Notes under the pieces: model-generated
Databases searched by the model: none
What the model was told of the DNA's origin: nothing
What the model saw: the letters and a program-made list of their open reading frames with translations, nothing else
Source of the DNA: Litoditis marina
Lineage: Eukaryota > Nematoda > Chromadorea > Rhabditida > Rhabditidae
Assembly: GCA_964036275.1 (NCBI GenBank)
Contig: OZ038439.1
Coordinates: forward strand, 11,302,904-11,366,903
DNA length: 64,000 bases
Reading direction: 5' to 3'
Part shown: positions 11,325 through 22,673 of the stretch, in pieces
Layout: every line of letters starts with the position of its first letter
Numbering within the stretch: position 1 is the first letter of the stretch
Translations under genes and position numbers: made by a program

Positions 11325-14300
11325 ATGCTTTTTCGGTTTCTATTCGTGCTACTACCCGCGGTTACCTTACAGGTCGGCATTCGCCCATTCGGCTAATTCT
11401 TTATATAACCGGCATATTTGATAAAGTAACCTTTTCGCTTTTCGTATAACTGTTTATTAGGTTACCCGACCATCTTCAATAACCAAATTTTGCCTTGCAG
11501 AACGGGCTTACCGTTTTACACTCTAATTACTATACTCAGTTTCTCAATTTTCTCTCACTATGAATATTTCAGCAGAATAACTCCACACAGAACGGTACCA
11601 CTGTCCCTCCTCCCGGTAAGACATTGATCTCATCATTTTTGTTATCAGTTTTGAGTAAAAACATATGACTAAGTTTGTTCATGTTGTTTGGCCCTTCCTA
11701 TTCCGACCGAAACACTAACAGAGGTACGATCTGATCTGAGTACGTATACTAGAAGATCCCGGCACCTTCATCCCATCCTGCGTCTCCTCAAACATAATGC
11801 TATTTCTCTGCTCTTACATCCCGCCGGGATGTAGGGAGACGAGAAATAGTGAGGCCGAGCGAGAGACGCAGGATGGGGTGAAGTGGCCGGGATCTTCTAG
11901 CATACGTACTCTGATTAAACAATAAACACAGCGAGTTCATGTGTCATTCACTGAGCTCCTTCTCCGAACATGCTCTGTATTTTACGGAATCATGTTTAGT
12001 CGAAACAGTTCAAGTACCGAACGGTTCGAAAAAAATACTGTTTTCCAGGCGAAACGCCAAAAAGTCGATTTGCATTCCCACCATGCTGTATTTACAGTAA
12101 ATTACTGTAACACAACCAGGCATGGGGAAAATTGTACAATTGCCAACCCCCCCCCCCTCACCTTAAGTCCCCCCTCCCCGTTTGTACTATCACCCCCCCC
12201 CCCCTCCCAATACGATTCCCTATAGATAGGGGGGGGGGGGGGGTGATTGTAAATGGGGGGGGGGGGTGTTTGTAAGTGGGGGTTAATTGTAAAATGTGGA
12301 CGTTTAACAATCACCCCCCCCCCCCCCCCCCCCCCACAATACAAAATGGGGGGTAATAGTACAACCCCGGACCTGTTTAACAATCGCCCTCCACTCAATC
12401 CAAACCTGCAGTGAAGAAGGACGTTGTACAATCACCCCTTTATGGGGGTGGCGGGGTGATTGTACTACGGGTCGGATTCCAACCTAATTTGGCTCAAGGG
12501 GGGGGGGACAATTGTACAATAAACCCCAGGCATGTTCTGATTTGACGTTCGCTCCTTCCAAATCAAGCCTACACGGTGCATGTCGCACTATCCCACTGTG
12601 TTTGTAGTTTGGTCGCGTTGTTTTACGGTTGGAACCTGAGAAACAAAGTACTTCGAGTTCGAACTACAAGTCTACAACAAGAGCAACCCATATATAATGA
12701 AGTCATTTGCAGTTCCAGAACCCTGTGATGGATCGAAAGTGGTTTCTATGGTGGATCCGTACTACTTTTTCTTCGTAACCTACGATTGTCATCTACTACT
12801 CAGTTATGATCCCATACCAGAGGTGGACATGCTCAGGAATCGATTTGGAGTATTTTCGGTGAGTTGGAAATATGGTATTGTCGTGTACCGAGATCATAAT
12901 GAATTTGAAAACAAATTGAACCTCCCTATTGTTTGCACACGATTCACATCGTGATTAACGAATTTTGACCGAAAAGCAACCAAACCAAACTATTAATAAA
13001 ACGGAGCTCAACATACATCGATAAGCCTGTCTTGGTAATATCTAACCGTTAATTGAAGATGGCCAGAATGGGAAGTCAAACTGGTATACACCTCAACTTC
13101 GACTAATGCAATGCAATCTATCACCATACAGTGCACAAATTCCAGCCTGATTTGGCGCTCGCTACGTTACGTTTAGGTATTCCGAAAAACTTTGAAAAAC
13201 GTGCACTTTGTAATTGCACGTTTGTGAGTTCTGCTGTGTTTTAAATGTTTCACGTGACTGTGCAGTTGACTAAAAGTATAGCATTCTTTTCTCCTTTCAT
13301 GTAATAAGAAATTTTCCAGAGACACGGTCCCTGCCTTGTGCGCCGTCCCATCGTCTTTCCGATCGGAGAAAAGGAGATTGGAATAATCGCCTATATTACT
13401 CAGGAGTACTTATTTTTTAGGTCAGGATGCATTCTATTTTTGTATGTAATGATTATGTAATGAAAAGATCAAACTACAAACAAGTTTATCCCCATTTTCA
13501 GAATCGATACGACAAATTTGCCCGAAACCGGGATAGAGGACCATTATCTGTTCGACAATAGCTATAGAATGGCAGCTGTGAAATATCCGGATATGACGAA
13601 TCACACCTGTCATATGGACGAGGTTAAGGTTAGTTTAGATCTTTATGGCCAACTTTGTAGTTTGATCTACGGTACACCACAATTTGTAAATTTGACCTCG
13701 AACACGTCAGAAATCGTTTTCTCGAACCGTTGTTCAGGTTTACGTTAGAGTAAAGGCAGTATCAAAACATGCGTTGTAGTTCGATCTATTTATTCATCTA
13801 CATTCAAAGAATGTGGCACTCGCTCATCAGAGAAAGAGAATAAAATAGAGAAATAACTGTGGCCATAAAGTTTTAAATGGTTTACAGTTCATTTTTGTAC
13901 GATGTTGTATAGGGCGTTTCATTCCCACTGAGACCCATTGGCATCGTGACAAAATATTTAGATGCCTGTTTCTCTGACCACAAATACGTTTTTCGAAGAC
14001 TTTATCACTGACTTGTACTCATGAATTTGGACAACAGCGATTTGCAGTTTATTGAAAAAAAATCTAAAGTGGTTAAAAATGGCTTGGAATATTCATTGGC
14101 TCGCTGCCAAGTCTCGGTGGGAATGACCGGGACTATATCGGCTTACAGCATTAGCTTTACATGCGCAACATAGTTTCTGAATAAGATTTGAAATTGGGGT
14201 AGGATCAAACTACAAACACAGCGGCTCTGCGCTGGATGTACAATATCGACCCAATCGATCGAATCCTATATAAGTACAGCGAATAAACAAATTCGATTGA

Positions 14301-17300
14301 AATTTGTGCTGCGCTTCAAGACCGCACTGCAACTCAGGGTACGTATGCTATAGTCGTCACCAACGGAAAGGCGGGAGGGTACTGTATATCTCACTTTCAG
14401 CTGTGTACGCACACATGTCTTCGATTCCAACGCTTGCTGGTATTGTGCATCAATAGCGCAGTGGTAAGCGCCCTGCTACGAATATTTTGCTCGCAGGTTC
14501 GATTCCGGCAAGAGACAAAAGTTCATAAATTTGGCACCCTCTATAGAAGATCCCGACACCTCTATTCCAACCAGCGTCTCCTCAAACATACGCTATTTCT
14601 CTTCTCTCACATCCCGCCGGGATGTAAGAGACGAGAAATAGTGAGACAGAGCGAGAGACGCAGGATGGGATGAAAGTGTCGGGATCTTCTAGCATACGTA
14701 CTCAGATTCGATCATCCGCTATCGATTCATTTTTTTTCAGAAAGAAGTGATATGCTACTCGCCCGCCAGTCCCCGTTCAACTGTCATTGTCTCCGAGAAA
14801 AATAAATACAACCCGAACAGTGGAGTCGCCACGTTAGTTGCTATCATACAATTTGGACGCAAACTATAAAATTGTGTTGTTACCGGGACACTTCTAATGA
14901 AAGGATTAGTCGAAATGAGAGGCAGTGGGAGAGATCATAACTTTTCTACACATAATTCTTGTAGAGAATACAGATAAATGAATCCGGAGGGTGGTCAAGG
15001 AACACTATCTTGGAACAATACAAAAAAAAATTTTTTGTCAGATTCGTAAAAGGGGGTGAACCAATTCGTCTGCCTCATTGGACCACGGCCGCACTGAACC
15101 CAGAAACAATGTTGTCCTACTACTCATACGGAAACCATATTTGGGTGAGTAGTAGATCCACAAGTAAATATCACGTTTTAAGAGAACAGTAGTTTTGACA
15201 TCACAGAAAGGTGCAAATCATTATGATCGCATGCTATCGTATTGCTTATAATACTTAGTACTTCACATCCGAAGATTTTCTTCTGTAACAACAATAGTCT
15301 ATCATTTTATGGTGTTTCATGAGGAAATGAACCGTGTATAATGGACCAATTAATGCCTACTTTCATTTCGCTTTTTTACAATCAAAAACATGCTTAGATG
15401 GATCACAGTCTGCATTTCCTGTACAACATGGAGGTCGAGGATTACTATCGATACAATCGGACACTGCTCACCACCCACAATATCGATACGAATGTGAGGA
15501 TTTTTCTACTTTAGAGTTATGAACACCATAAACGAGAACATATGTAATTTATGCTTTTGACAAGCGATTTTTCGTTATAGTCTTCAGATAATAACTTTTA
15601 CCCATGAATTGCGATGCTGAAACTGTAATCAACACAGTCTTCTTGAAATGAAGTTCTTAAAGTTTTCCAGTTTCGTTATGTTTCGGACTCCTTTCTTCTT
15701 GGTCGAGTACGATTTATTTGGTTTCAGGGTATTCCAGTGAAAGCCATGCTCTACGGCGACAGTGCCGGTGTAGTCACAGCACACTGCACTAGCCGCAAGT
15801 GTACCATGCAGTACAATGCATTTAGCTCGGTGGGTTAAAGTGAAACTGTGACGAAGTTGTAGTAAAAGAATCTTCTTTGTAGTTTGATTATGATACACAA
15901 TCTTCACGAGTCATTGTTCTTTGACACATTAGCGTTTGGAAAAAAAATCATGTTCTGGTAGTACACGGTACGAAACACAAGTATTTAGTTTTTAGTATTT
16001 CGTAGAAAACTAACATTTTCGATAGTTACTGTGAAAATATCGCGTGCAAATGAGAAGGACTATAATACTCCTTGCAGATTTCAATGATGAAGTCCGCTTG
16101 TCTAGCCGAGTTGCCAATTATTCACACGATGGGAGCATTCGCGATTGGCAAACGAGTTGAACCTACAACGACTACTACAACTGGAGGTAATTACAGGAAA
16201 TGAGCATAGCTGATGGTTTACAAAATGGCTAGTTTACTTTATCACGATTTATGTACGAAATGTGCGGAACCAAACGCTTTTTGCAATTGGTGAACGAGTT
16301 CAACCGATGTCCACTACTACCACCGGAGGTGGTTTCATCATCTTATTTATAGTTCGATCTACAAACGAAGTGGAAGTTTTGTGTTGTTAACTAAGGTGAC
16401 TGATCGATCTTCCGACTTTTGTCAATGTCAAAACTGGGTGCAAATTTCAGGATAAAAGGGCGAAAAGTTCAGAATTCGAAGAGCGATTAAACTTGAAAGC
16501 AGTAATTTCACTTTAAGGCAGTACTTTTCATACATAAACTTGTCAAATAACTTATTTTGTTCTCTTTCAAAAAAATATTTTCCAGCTCCTATCCCTGAGC
16601 CGGCTGCACTCATTTCCGGACAGATACGAGAACTTGCTCACGGTATTTCACAATTTCATCAGTAAACGCGATCAAAACCCAACGAGTATCAAACTTATGA
16701 ACTGAGTGTCGAGATTCCCAAATATAGATTTTTCGATGATAGTCCCGGTTTGAGTAAAACCATAATCTGCAATTAACAGAAACCTTGATTCGAAAACATG
16801 AACCAATAGAAACTTTCAACGTACTTATATAATTGTTGTAATTCCCACTGAGACTTGACATCGTGCCAATGAATATTCCAGGGTACTTTTCACCCCTTTG
16901 GAATGTTTCAAACAACTGCAAACCTTCGTCAGTTGTTGTTCCGTTTCATAAAAACACGTGAACAGAGAAGGTTCTAAAATACTTATGTTTGCTCTTGGAA
17001 ATATTTATTCGAAAATCTTGGCACAATGTCAAAGATTCTCAGTGCGAATGAAACAAACTATGGTCGAATGATGGAGTTTTCACTGTTTTCAGGAAATATC
17101 TACTGTTTCACTCCCCTCTTGATACTCGCTATTCTCACATTCATCTATCTTATTTTGTATTCGGTTGTGCTCTTTCGACCGGCCAAGAAGGACAATCTCA
17201 TACAGTTGAATGTGAGTTAGATTCATTAAATATAATTCACACTATTTAATATTGTTATCAGTTGCTGTTTTTCACATCAGGACCTTAGCGTTGTAGGACA

Positions 17301-19386
17301 CATCATACTGATATAGAAACAACACTAACACTGATGGACTGACACAGCGAGTTACGAAACTTTAGTCATGATTTGATTAGCAATACTAAAGTTTCAAATC
17401 TTCTAACGCATAGTAATTTTTTGTTACTTTAAATTAAACTTCCAAATTTCAGGACGCGTTGGAGGCGGAGATCAAAAGCCACCTACTCGCAATCAGTCAG
17501 ATGCAGGAGAGAATGGTACGGTTTAGGGTTGTTAAAGTCCAAATCGAAAAGATTCTGGAAATTTTTTCTCAAATTTTTTTTCAAACCCGAAAACTCAAAG
17601 TGTTCCATACAAAACTCCAAAACTTTCGAGTTGGTTCAGTACTCTAGTAGTGTGAGATGCGAATATGTTTTACCGGATTGCTTACCAGTTGCCTGAGAAC
17701 ATGCAGCATGCCGTTACGATATGTGAAAACGAAACTTGAAACTGGAGATATCATAAGTGAATAAATTTCGTACCTGTTTCACTTTTGGAAAACATTGACT
17801 TTTTACCCCCCACCTTTCTGAATTTGTATTGCGTTTGGGGAATTGTAGTTTGACCCCCCACCGGGGGGTTATAATTTAATTTATCACCTGCAATACAAAA
17901 GTTTGAGGGTGGGGGGTAAAAAGTAAACATTTCCGGTATTGAAGTTCAGCCCCCCACTCGTTGAAGTTTGACCCCCCCCCTCTCCTATATTTTCAGGTTT
18001 TAGCTTGGGTGGGGGGTTGAAGTGCTACGGGGGGGACTCAACTAAAGTGGGGGGCGATACTTCAATTTTCCCCACTTTTGCTATGTTGATCACGATTCAC
18101 GTGATGCAAAACTTGTTTTCAGAACCCCAAAAGACCGAACGCTGATGTTGTGGTCAAAAAAGAAGAGGAGGCTCCCGAGATGGCTCTTCCCCCATTTGTT
18201 TTAGAGAGATTGAGGTAATCTGAATAAGTCATTCTTTACAAAAAATGTTTCAAAAGTTCATTCACAGGACTTTTTTTGGTCTGGCCCCCTATTCCTTGTG
18301 AGTTGAATTTCGTTACGAACTTTACACTTCTACTCTGACATATTCTCTGTAAGTTGTACCTCGCATTAGTTAATCTTTGAGAAACCTTAGACCAAAATGT
18401 TCGGGGTTACCTACTTTTTACTTCCCAGAAAAAATCTCAACATTCATTGGAATTTTCAATACTAAAAGCAGTCAAAGTTATTTTCAGACGTGGAACAAAA
18501 GAGCAACAGAACACGATGCCATTCCCCGTTCAAAAACGAATCGAACAGGCGCGAGAACCGAATCCAAGTTACCAATCGGTGAGTTTTTCACAACGGAACT
18601 AATCTAAATTTGAGTTGTTAATGTAAGTTTGTAGAAACCGTAATTTGTAAGTGTAATTGTACGAAACTATGTTTGTGTTTTCATCTCTAGCAAGTTGCAA
18701 CCCAACTGCCGCAGGTTATAAACAAGTAGCTGGACTTCTTGAAACATGCTGAATTCATTTCGGGCAATAGTTTCTACTTTCACAACTCTAGAATATAACT
18801 CGTTTCACAGTGTAACCAAGAGTCGTGACCTACTTCTTATTACTCAGGTTGTCAACGGAAAAACTAACATTACCAACATTCTACATTTATAACAAGCAGT
18901 CAAGAATGTCTGAAAAGCAAATTATTGTTAAAAATTTTCAACAAAAAACTCAATAACCGGTTTTCCAACCGAACAACGCAGGTCTGAGTAAAACTTTTCA
19001 TGCACTTCAGTTGCCTTTCGACAAATCTGAAGAAAAGACACAGGAATCATCTAAAAAGGGAAAGGGAAGCCAGGTGAGGGCGTAAAAAGTATCCTTGTCT
19101 CTCTCATTTTATAACTGATATCTTCATCTCTCTCTCCTTCTCCCTCTCCATCTCTCTCTCACTCTCACTCACTCTGTCTCCCTCTATCTCTTTCTCTTTC
19201 TCTCCCACTGTATCTCTTTCTCGTTATCTCTCTCTCTTTGTCTGTTCATCTCTCTGTGTCTCTGTCTCTCTCCAATCCTCTCTCTCTCTCTTTCTCTCTC
19301 TCTATTCCCAAACTAGTGCGCAGGTTTTCTCGCTGGTATCCCATGATGTCCATTGTTCTTTTTTCCAGAGAACTGGAAAAAACTGA
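11325..19386 (+). CDS. unrecognised single-pass type I membrane protein
   Basis: I do not recognise the family. Exons that join in phase: 11325-11372, 11573-11615, 12713-12858, 13320-13420, 13502-13628, 14741-14832, 15042-15144, 15398-15493, 15728-15829, 16078-16186, 16586-16642, 17093-17211, 17453-17515, 18123-18214, 18488-18578, 18691-18714, 19011-19073, 19369-19386, giving 497 aa. If the weak GTTATA donor at 18715 is not used, the protein ends at TAG 18727-18729 (475 aa). The start MLFRFLFVLLPAVTLQ is a clear signal peptide. The ectodomain is about 325 residues, with several Cys and N-glycosylation sites (NNST, NGT, NHT, NRT) and a Thr-rich stretch before the membrane. The transmembrane helix (residues about 347-368) lies in the exon at 17093 and is followed by basic RPAKKDN. 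The tail of about 110-130 residues is charged, with an acidic KKEEEAPE patch and, in the longer form, a Lys/Ser-rich end. It is probably a surface receptor or adhesion protein, but that is inference. Confidence 0.75.
11739..11911. repeat. hairpin MITE, family 2, copy a
   Basis: About 173 bp perfect-looking hairpin. Left arm TACGTATACTAGAAGATCCC, right arm GGGATCTTCTAGCATACGTA; the middle contains ATCCCGCCGGGAT. Long arms include CATCCTGCGTCTC and its complement. Other copies are at 14541, 24661 and 44706. Confidence 0.9.
12140..12525. repeat. cluster of poly-C/poly-G tracts with inverted symmetry
   Basis: In intron 2 of the membrane-protein gene. At least nine runs of 8-20 C or G alternate in strand, separated by short words such as ATTGTACAAT, AATCACCCC and TGATTGTA. 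Opposed C and G runs (for example the runs near 12190 and 12235, and those near 12260 and 12320) could pair as hairpins or form quadruplexes. Confidence 0.8.
13915..14132. repeat. inverted-repeat element with CATTCCCACTGAGAC ends
   Basis: About 218 bp in intron 5 of the membrane-protein gene. Left end CATTCCCACTGAGACCCATT, right end CAAGTCTCGGTGGGAATG. Copies are at 50690-50912 and, truncated, at about 16650-16885. Confidence 0.75.
14352..14530 (+). repeat. tRNA-derived SINE-like element, copy 1
   Basis: Begins GTCGTCACCAACGGAAAGG, then a GTACTGTATATCTCACTTTC block. It ends with a tRNA-like module: A-box-like TAGCGCAGTGG (about 14455-14465) with a GCGC/GCGC D stem, and B box GGTTCGATTCC (about 14497-14507). 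Those are the pol III internal promoter boxes. Copies are at 22480-22673 (minus) and 51752-51950 (plus). The anticodon arm looks degenerate, so this is not called as a functional tRNA. Confidence 0.75.
14541..14703. repeat. hairpin MITE, family 2, copy b
   Basis: Shares GAAGATCCCG and the long CATCC/GGATG arms with the other copies and ends GGATCTTCTAGCATACGTAC. Its left TACGTATGCTA end is missing where it abuts the 3' end of the SINE-like element, so one element inserted into or recombined with the other. Confidence 0.85.
16650..16885. repeat. truncated copy of the CCCACTGAGAC element
   Basis: Only the end AATTCCCACTGAGACTTGAC followed by CGTGCCAATGAATATTCC (about 16840-16882) is well preserved. 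The other end is degenerate, near GTGTCGAGATTCCC. Confidence 0.5.
17790..17945 (-). repeat. G/C-tract element, inverted partner of 10985-11150
   Basis: Reads as the complement of the first copy: TTGACTTTTTACCCCCCACC, TTTGTATTGCGTTTGGGGAA, then GGTGGGGGGTAAAAAGTAAA and TTTCCGGTATTG. It is followed to about 18065 by further C and G runs with AAGTTTGACCCCCC / GGGGGGTTGAAGT symmetry. Confidence 0.75.
19080..19315. repeat. CT-rich microsatellite
   Basis: Over 200 bp of imperfect (CT)n on the plus strand, in the last alternative intron of the membrane-protein gene. It may have expanded from the polypyrimidine tract of that intron. Confidence 0.85.
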
Positions 19387-20018
19387 AATCCCCTCCGCAT
19401 CCTGGTTCTACGCGTCGTTCACACAATTCTCTCATTAATGAAGTGTTTCTGATCGGATTTCCACCGTTTTACAGGAATACAAAGGAAATACATTAATACA
19501 TGGTTTTAAAACCTTCGGGGGAGTTAAGTAGAGCCAATAGCTACAATTAATGTTTTTGGAAGCTCAAAAAAGAATAGCTACAAATTAAGTTTTTGATTGT
19601 CAGATGAGGTACTTAGGTGTTGGTGTTAGGTGGTTTAGGTAGTTCAGTTGCACAGTACATTACACCTCTCAAACTCTTGTTTAGTTGTTTTACCTAGGAG
19701 TGAGTTGATAAGGCCAAAATGTATTCCAATTTCCGCTCAAATAGACAGTATAAGTGAGAATTGACTTGAATTTGGGACAATTTCAAAGTAGTTTAATAAG
19801 TTTGGGTGGGTTGTAAACCTTTTCTACCTTTGTAAAACTGTAGTTTGTTAACAACACTGTGTGAAGAACATGTTTATTATGACGCAGGTAGATGAAATTG
19901 CACAATTGAGCAATCGAGAGACAAATAAATATAGAAACAGCACCATAGCAAGGGAGAGACAGCCAATTGGCGGGCTCTATCCCGTCTGGCGTTTTGCCAA
20001 TTGGCGAAAAGAAATGGC
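19387..20018. other. convergent intergenic region, no gene seen
   Basis: Lies between the 3' ends of the membrane-protein gene (plus) and the collagen gene (minus). It presumably contains both 3' UTRs; no other feature is seen. Confidence 0.5.
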
Positions 20019-21478
20019 TTAACGCCGGGTTCCGTCCTCGAAGAAGACTCCACCATCGATGGCGCAGTACTTGGGGCAGATTCCCTTCTCTCCGTTGGTA
20101 CCAGCTGGTCCGGGAGGTCCGGGAGGTCCGGCCTGTCCGTCGACGCCGGGTGGTCCGTCGGGTCCGGGGGCTCCCTTGGGTCCGGCGGGGCCGGGAGGTC
20201 CGTCGTTTCCGGGAGATCCGGGAGGTCCGGGTGGTCCGGGTGGTCCTGGAAAATAAAGTATTAAAAACGGGATATGATATACTGCGAGTCGAATGGGCGG
20301 TTTAGAAAACATGTGAGCTAAACTGTGGGCCGTGCAATCTGGAATGGCCTTTTTATTGTGTTTATACACGTTTTGCTTCACCATTATGAAGGTGATTTTA
20401 GGAAACGGATTGTGAAAGTTATGTACGTACAACTGAAACGATAAAGATGATAGTAGAAATAATTAAGAAGGAATAGTCACCAGCATCTCCGGGTTCTCCG
20501 GGTGATCCGGGGGTGAGGGGCTCGGATTGGGCGGGTACTCCAGCGTCTCCCTGAGGTCCGGGCTGTCCAGGCTCGCCGGAAGGTCCGGGAGGTCCACGAG
20601 GTCCGGGAAGTCCGTTGGGTGCGTCGGTTCCGGGTCTGCCGGGGGTTCCAGCCTCTCCCGGGTCTCCGGGTGATCCGGGAGGTCCGGGAGGTCCGGGTGG
20701 TCCCTGGGGACAGGGCTTGCATGGGGGAGGAGTGGTGGGCTCGCAGGGCGCGGTGGGTGGCTTGCCGGGAACTCCGGGAGTTCCGGGTGATCCGGGTCTT
20801 CCGGGCTTTCCGGGCTTACCGGGAACTCCGGCGGGTCCGGGAGGTCCGGGCAGACAGCAGCCCTCGCACTGAAGATTGGGCGAGGGGTTGACTTCGGGAC
20901 CACCACCGTAACCGGACTGACGGGCGGTACGGTTGCGAGGCGCGGCGGGACCGGTCTGGGACTTCATGTAGTTGACCTCGGTGAAGATGTCGCTGGCGGA
21001 TCCCTGAAATAACAAAAAAATGAAAATTGGATAGTTGTACAATAATTTTCTTAGACTCGAACGTATTTAGATATCGTGTTATGTTACGCGAATGCGGGAT
21101 GTCTAGATCAATTTCGGAAAAGTAAGCATGTAAAAGAATAAATTTTAAACAACATTGGAAATGAATTTACAAAAGGTTGAATGTGACTATTGCAAGTTGA
21201 TAGAGAATAAGTGTTACACAAATGTGAATTCCAATTGTGGTAATGTAAGAGTTGTAATGTTTGAAATACAATAATACAAGTGAAACAACAATAGAGAAGT
21301 GAAACTGTGCACGTACCTTGCAGAAGGAGATCTCGTGCTTCATCTGTGTTCTCACGTGGCTCACGTAGTTGTAGACCATGGGGAGCGTGAGCACCACGGA
21401 GAGCACGGCGACAATTGAGAATGAGACCGCGGCATAGGCCACAAATTTGTAGGCTTTCATACGACCGTCGGACTCCAT
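20019..21478 (-). CDS. cuticle collagen (dpy-13-like group)
   Basis: Structural collagen of the nematode cuticle, secreted by the hypodermis. Three exons on the minus strand, 21478-21317, 21003-20481 and 20245-20019, join in phase to 303 aa. The N-terminus resembles the dpy-13 group: [20 protein letters not shown] is the signal-anchor, followed by the conserved Tyr/Val/Arg region with MKHEISFCK. Next come a Cys knot (CEGCC, about residue 100), two main Gly-X-Y blocks broken by a Pro/Cys-rich spacer ([14 protein letters not shown]), and a second Gly-X-Y block. The C-terminal non-helical domain ends [19 protein letters not shown], a well-known terminus in this group. No clear subtilisin (RXXR) site just after the anchor is needed for the call. 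A TATA-like box lies about 55 bases upstream of the ATG. Confidence 0.95.
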
Positions 21479-21530
21479 GACACTGTGTGTGGACACTGGG
21501 TTGTCGGTGTGGTCAGCACGTAGCGGCGGC

Positions 21531-21540
21531 CTTTTAAAGG
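21531..21540 (-). promoter_or_regulatory. TATA-like element of the collagen promoter
   Basis: CCTTTAAAAG on the minus strand, 53-62 bases upstream of the collagen ATG and just downstream of a GC-rich block (21550-21582). The position suits a core promoter with a short 5' UTR. Confidence 0.45.
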
Positions 21541-21592
21541 ATCGCCTAAGGGGCGGCGCCGCCCCCGGCGCCCCAGGCGCATACCACAAGCT

Positions 21593-22096
21593 CGAAAACG
21601 GGTAGCGGATAATCAATCCGGGTGATAGCGAAAAAAGAACGAGACAATCGAACACAATCAGTGAACGGCTGTGTCGAATTAGCGCATAGTCGTCGGCCAT
21701 ATGACATCAGTTGTCGATACGGAGATAACTGTAGTTTTGAGTTTTGCTGTGCTAGTCGAACGAAAACGTGTACGGATAATCGAGCCGGGTGATAGCAAGA
21801 AAAGAACGAGACAATCGAACTCAATCAGCGAACGGCTGTGCTGAATTAGCGCATAGTCGTCGTCTTTTCGACATCATGAGGTTACTGTAGTTTCAAGTTT
21901 TGCTGTGGAATCCGGACAGAAACGTTTCACAAGCTCACGCGAAAACGGGTACAGATAATCAGTCCGGGTAATAGCAGAAAAAACGAGACAATCGAACACA
22001 ATCAGTGAACGGTTGTGTCGAATTAGCGCATAGTCGCTGAACATGTAAGAGCAGCAGCATAGGGTAGCTCTAATTTTGTGCTGTGCAAATCGAACG
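21593..22096. repeat. three tandem copies of a ~170-bp unit upstream of the collagen gene
   Basis: Units start with CGAAAACG at 21593, 21761 and 21940. Each contains GATAATC..CCGGGT, then a conserved core (ACGAGACAATCGAAC, ATCAGYGAACGG, GAATTAGCGCATAGTCG), and the first two end with ACTGTAGTTT..AGTTTTGCTGTG. Spacing is 168 and 179 bp. They lie 115-620 bases upstream of the collagen ATG, so they could be repeated enhancer modules. Confidence 0.85.
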
Positions 22097-22479
22097 ATAC
22101 GAGAGCAAAATGTGTTTATTGATTATAGCTGTAAACTGTTCATGATCTGTCTTACTGGTGTAATAAGAACAGCACATATTGGTTCGAGTTCGACTTTATG
22201 GCGGGGCAGCTAAACTGAAGCATGAGGGTGTTATCGTTCAGAGCTAGTATGAAATTGTGGAGAAGACTCATAAAATCGTTAGGAGAATGGTTGAGTTTAC
22301 TTTCGAATTGGGAGTTTCGCTTTATCCTCTCGGTTCTCACTACAGAATCTAGAACCTAGAGCTGAAGGACTTATAGTGTCATTCATAATTTGGGAAAACT
22401 CCGACTGCACTCTGATCAATGGCAGTGGGGTAGAGGCGAAACGTACCACTTATTTTTATGTCAGTCATCAATCTATAGT

Positions 22480-22673
22480 AAGTGCCAAATTTATAAATTT
22501 CTGTCTCTCGCCGGAATCGAACCTGCGAGCAAAATATTCGTAGCGGGGCTCTAACCACCACGCTTTGAGAGCACATAGCGGGCAAGCTATCGAATCGAGG
22601 ACATGTGTGTGTACACAGCGGAAAGTGAGATATACAGTACCCTCGCGCCTTTCCGTTGGCAATGACTATATCA
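22480..22673 (-). repeat. tRNA-derived SINE-like element, copy 2
   Basis: Minus-strand copy. The complement of the B box (GGAATCGAACC, about 22513-22523) precedes the complements of ACACATGTCC and of GTACTGTATATCTCACTTTC, and it ends at the complement of ACCAACGGAAAGG near 22665. The A-box region is more diverged than in copy 1. Confidence 0.7.

Noticed and set aside
12102..12431. Open frame of 109 codons on the minus strand, rich in Pro and Gly
   Set aside because: It is produced by the G/C tracts of an intron repeat and has no recognisable sequence or splice context.
14444..14520. Functional tRNA gene
   Set aside because: A and B boxes are present, but the anticodon arm does not fold properly and the same module recurs in three repeat copies, so it is treated as a SINE-like element.
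20059..20906. Long Gly/Pro- or Arg-rich open frames on the plus strand and in other minus-strand frames over the collagen exons
   Set aside because: They are antisense or shifted readings of the Gly-X-Y repeat; only the minus-strand frame with the signal-anchor and [10 protein letters not shown] terminus splices in phase.
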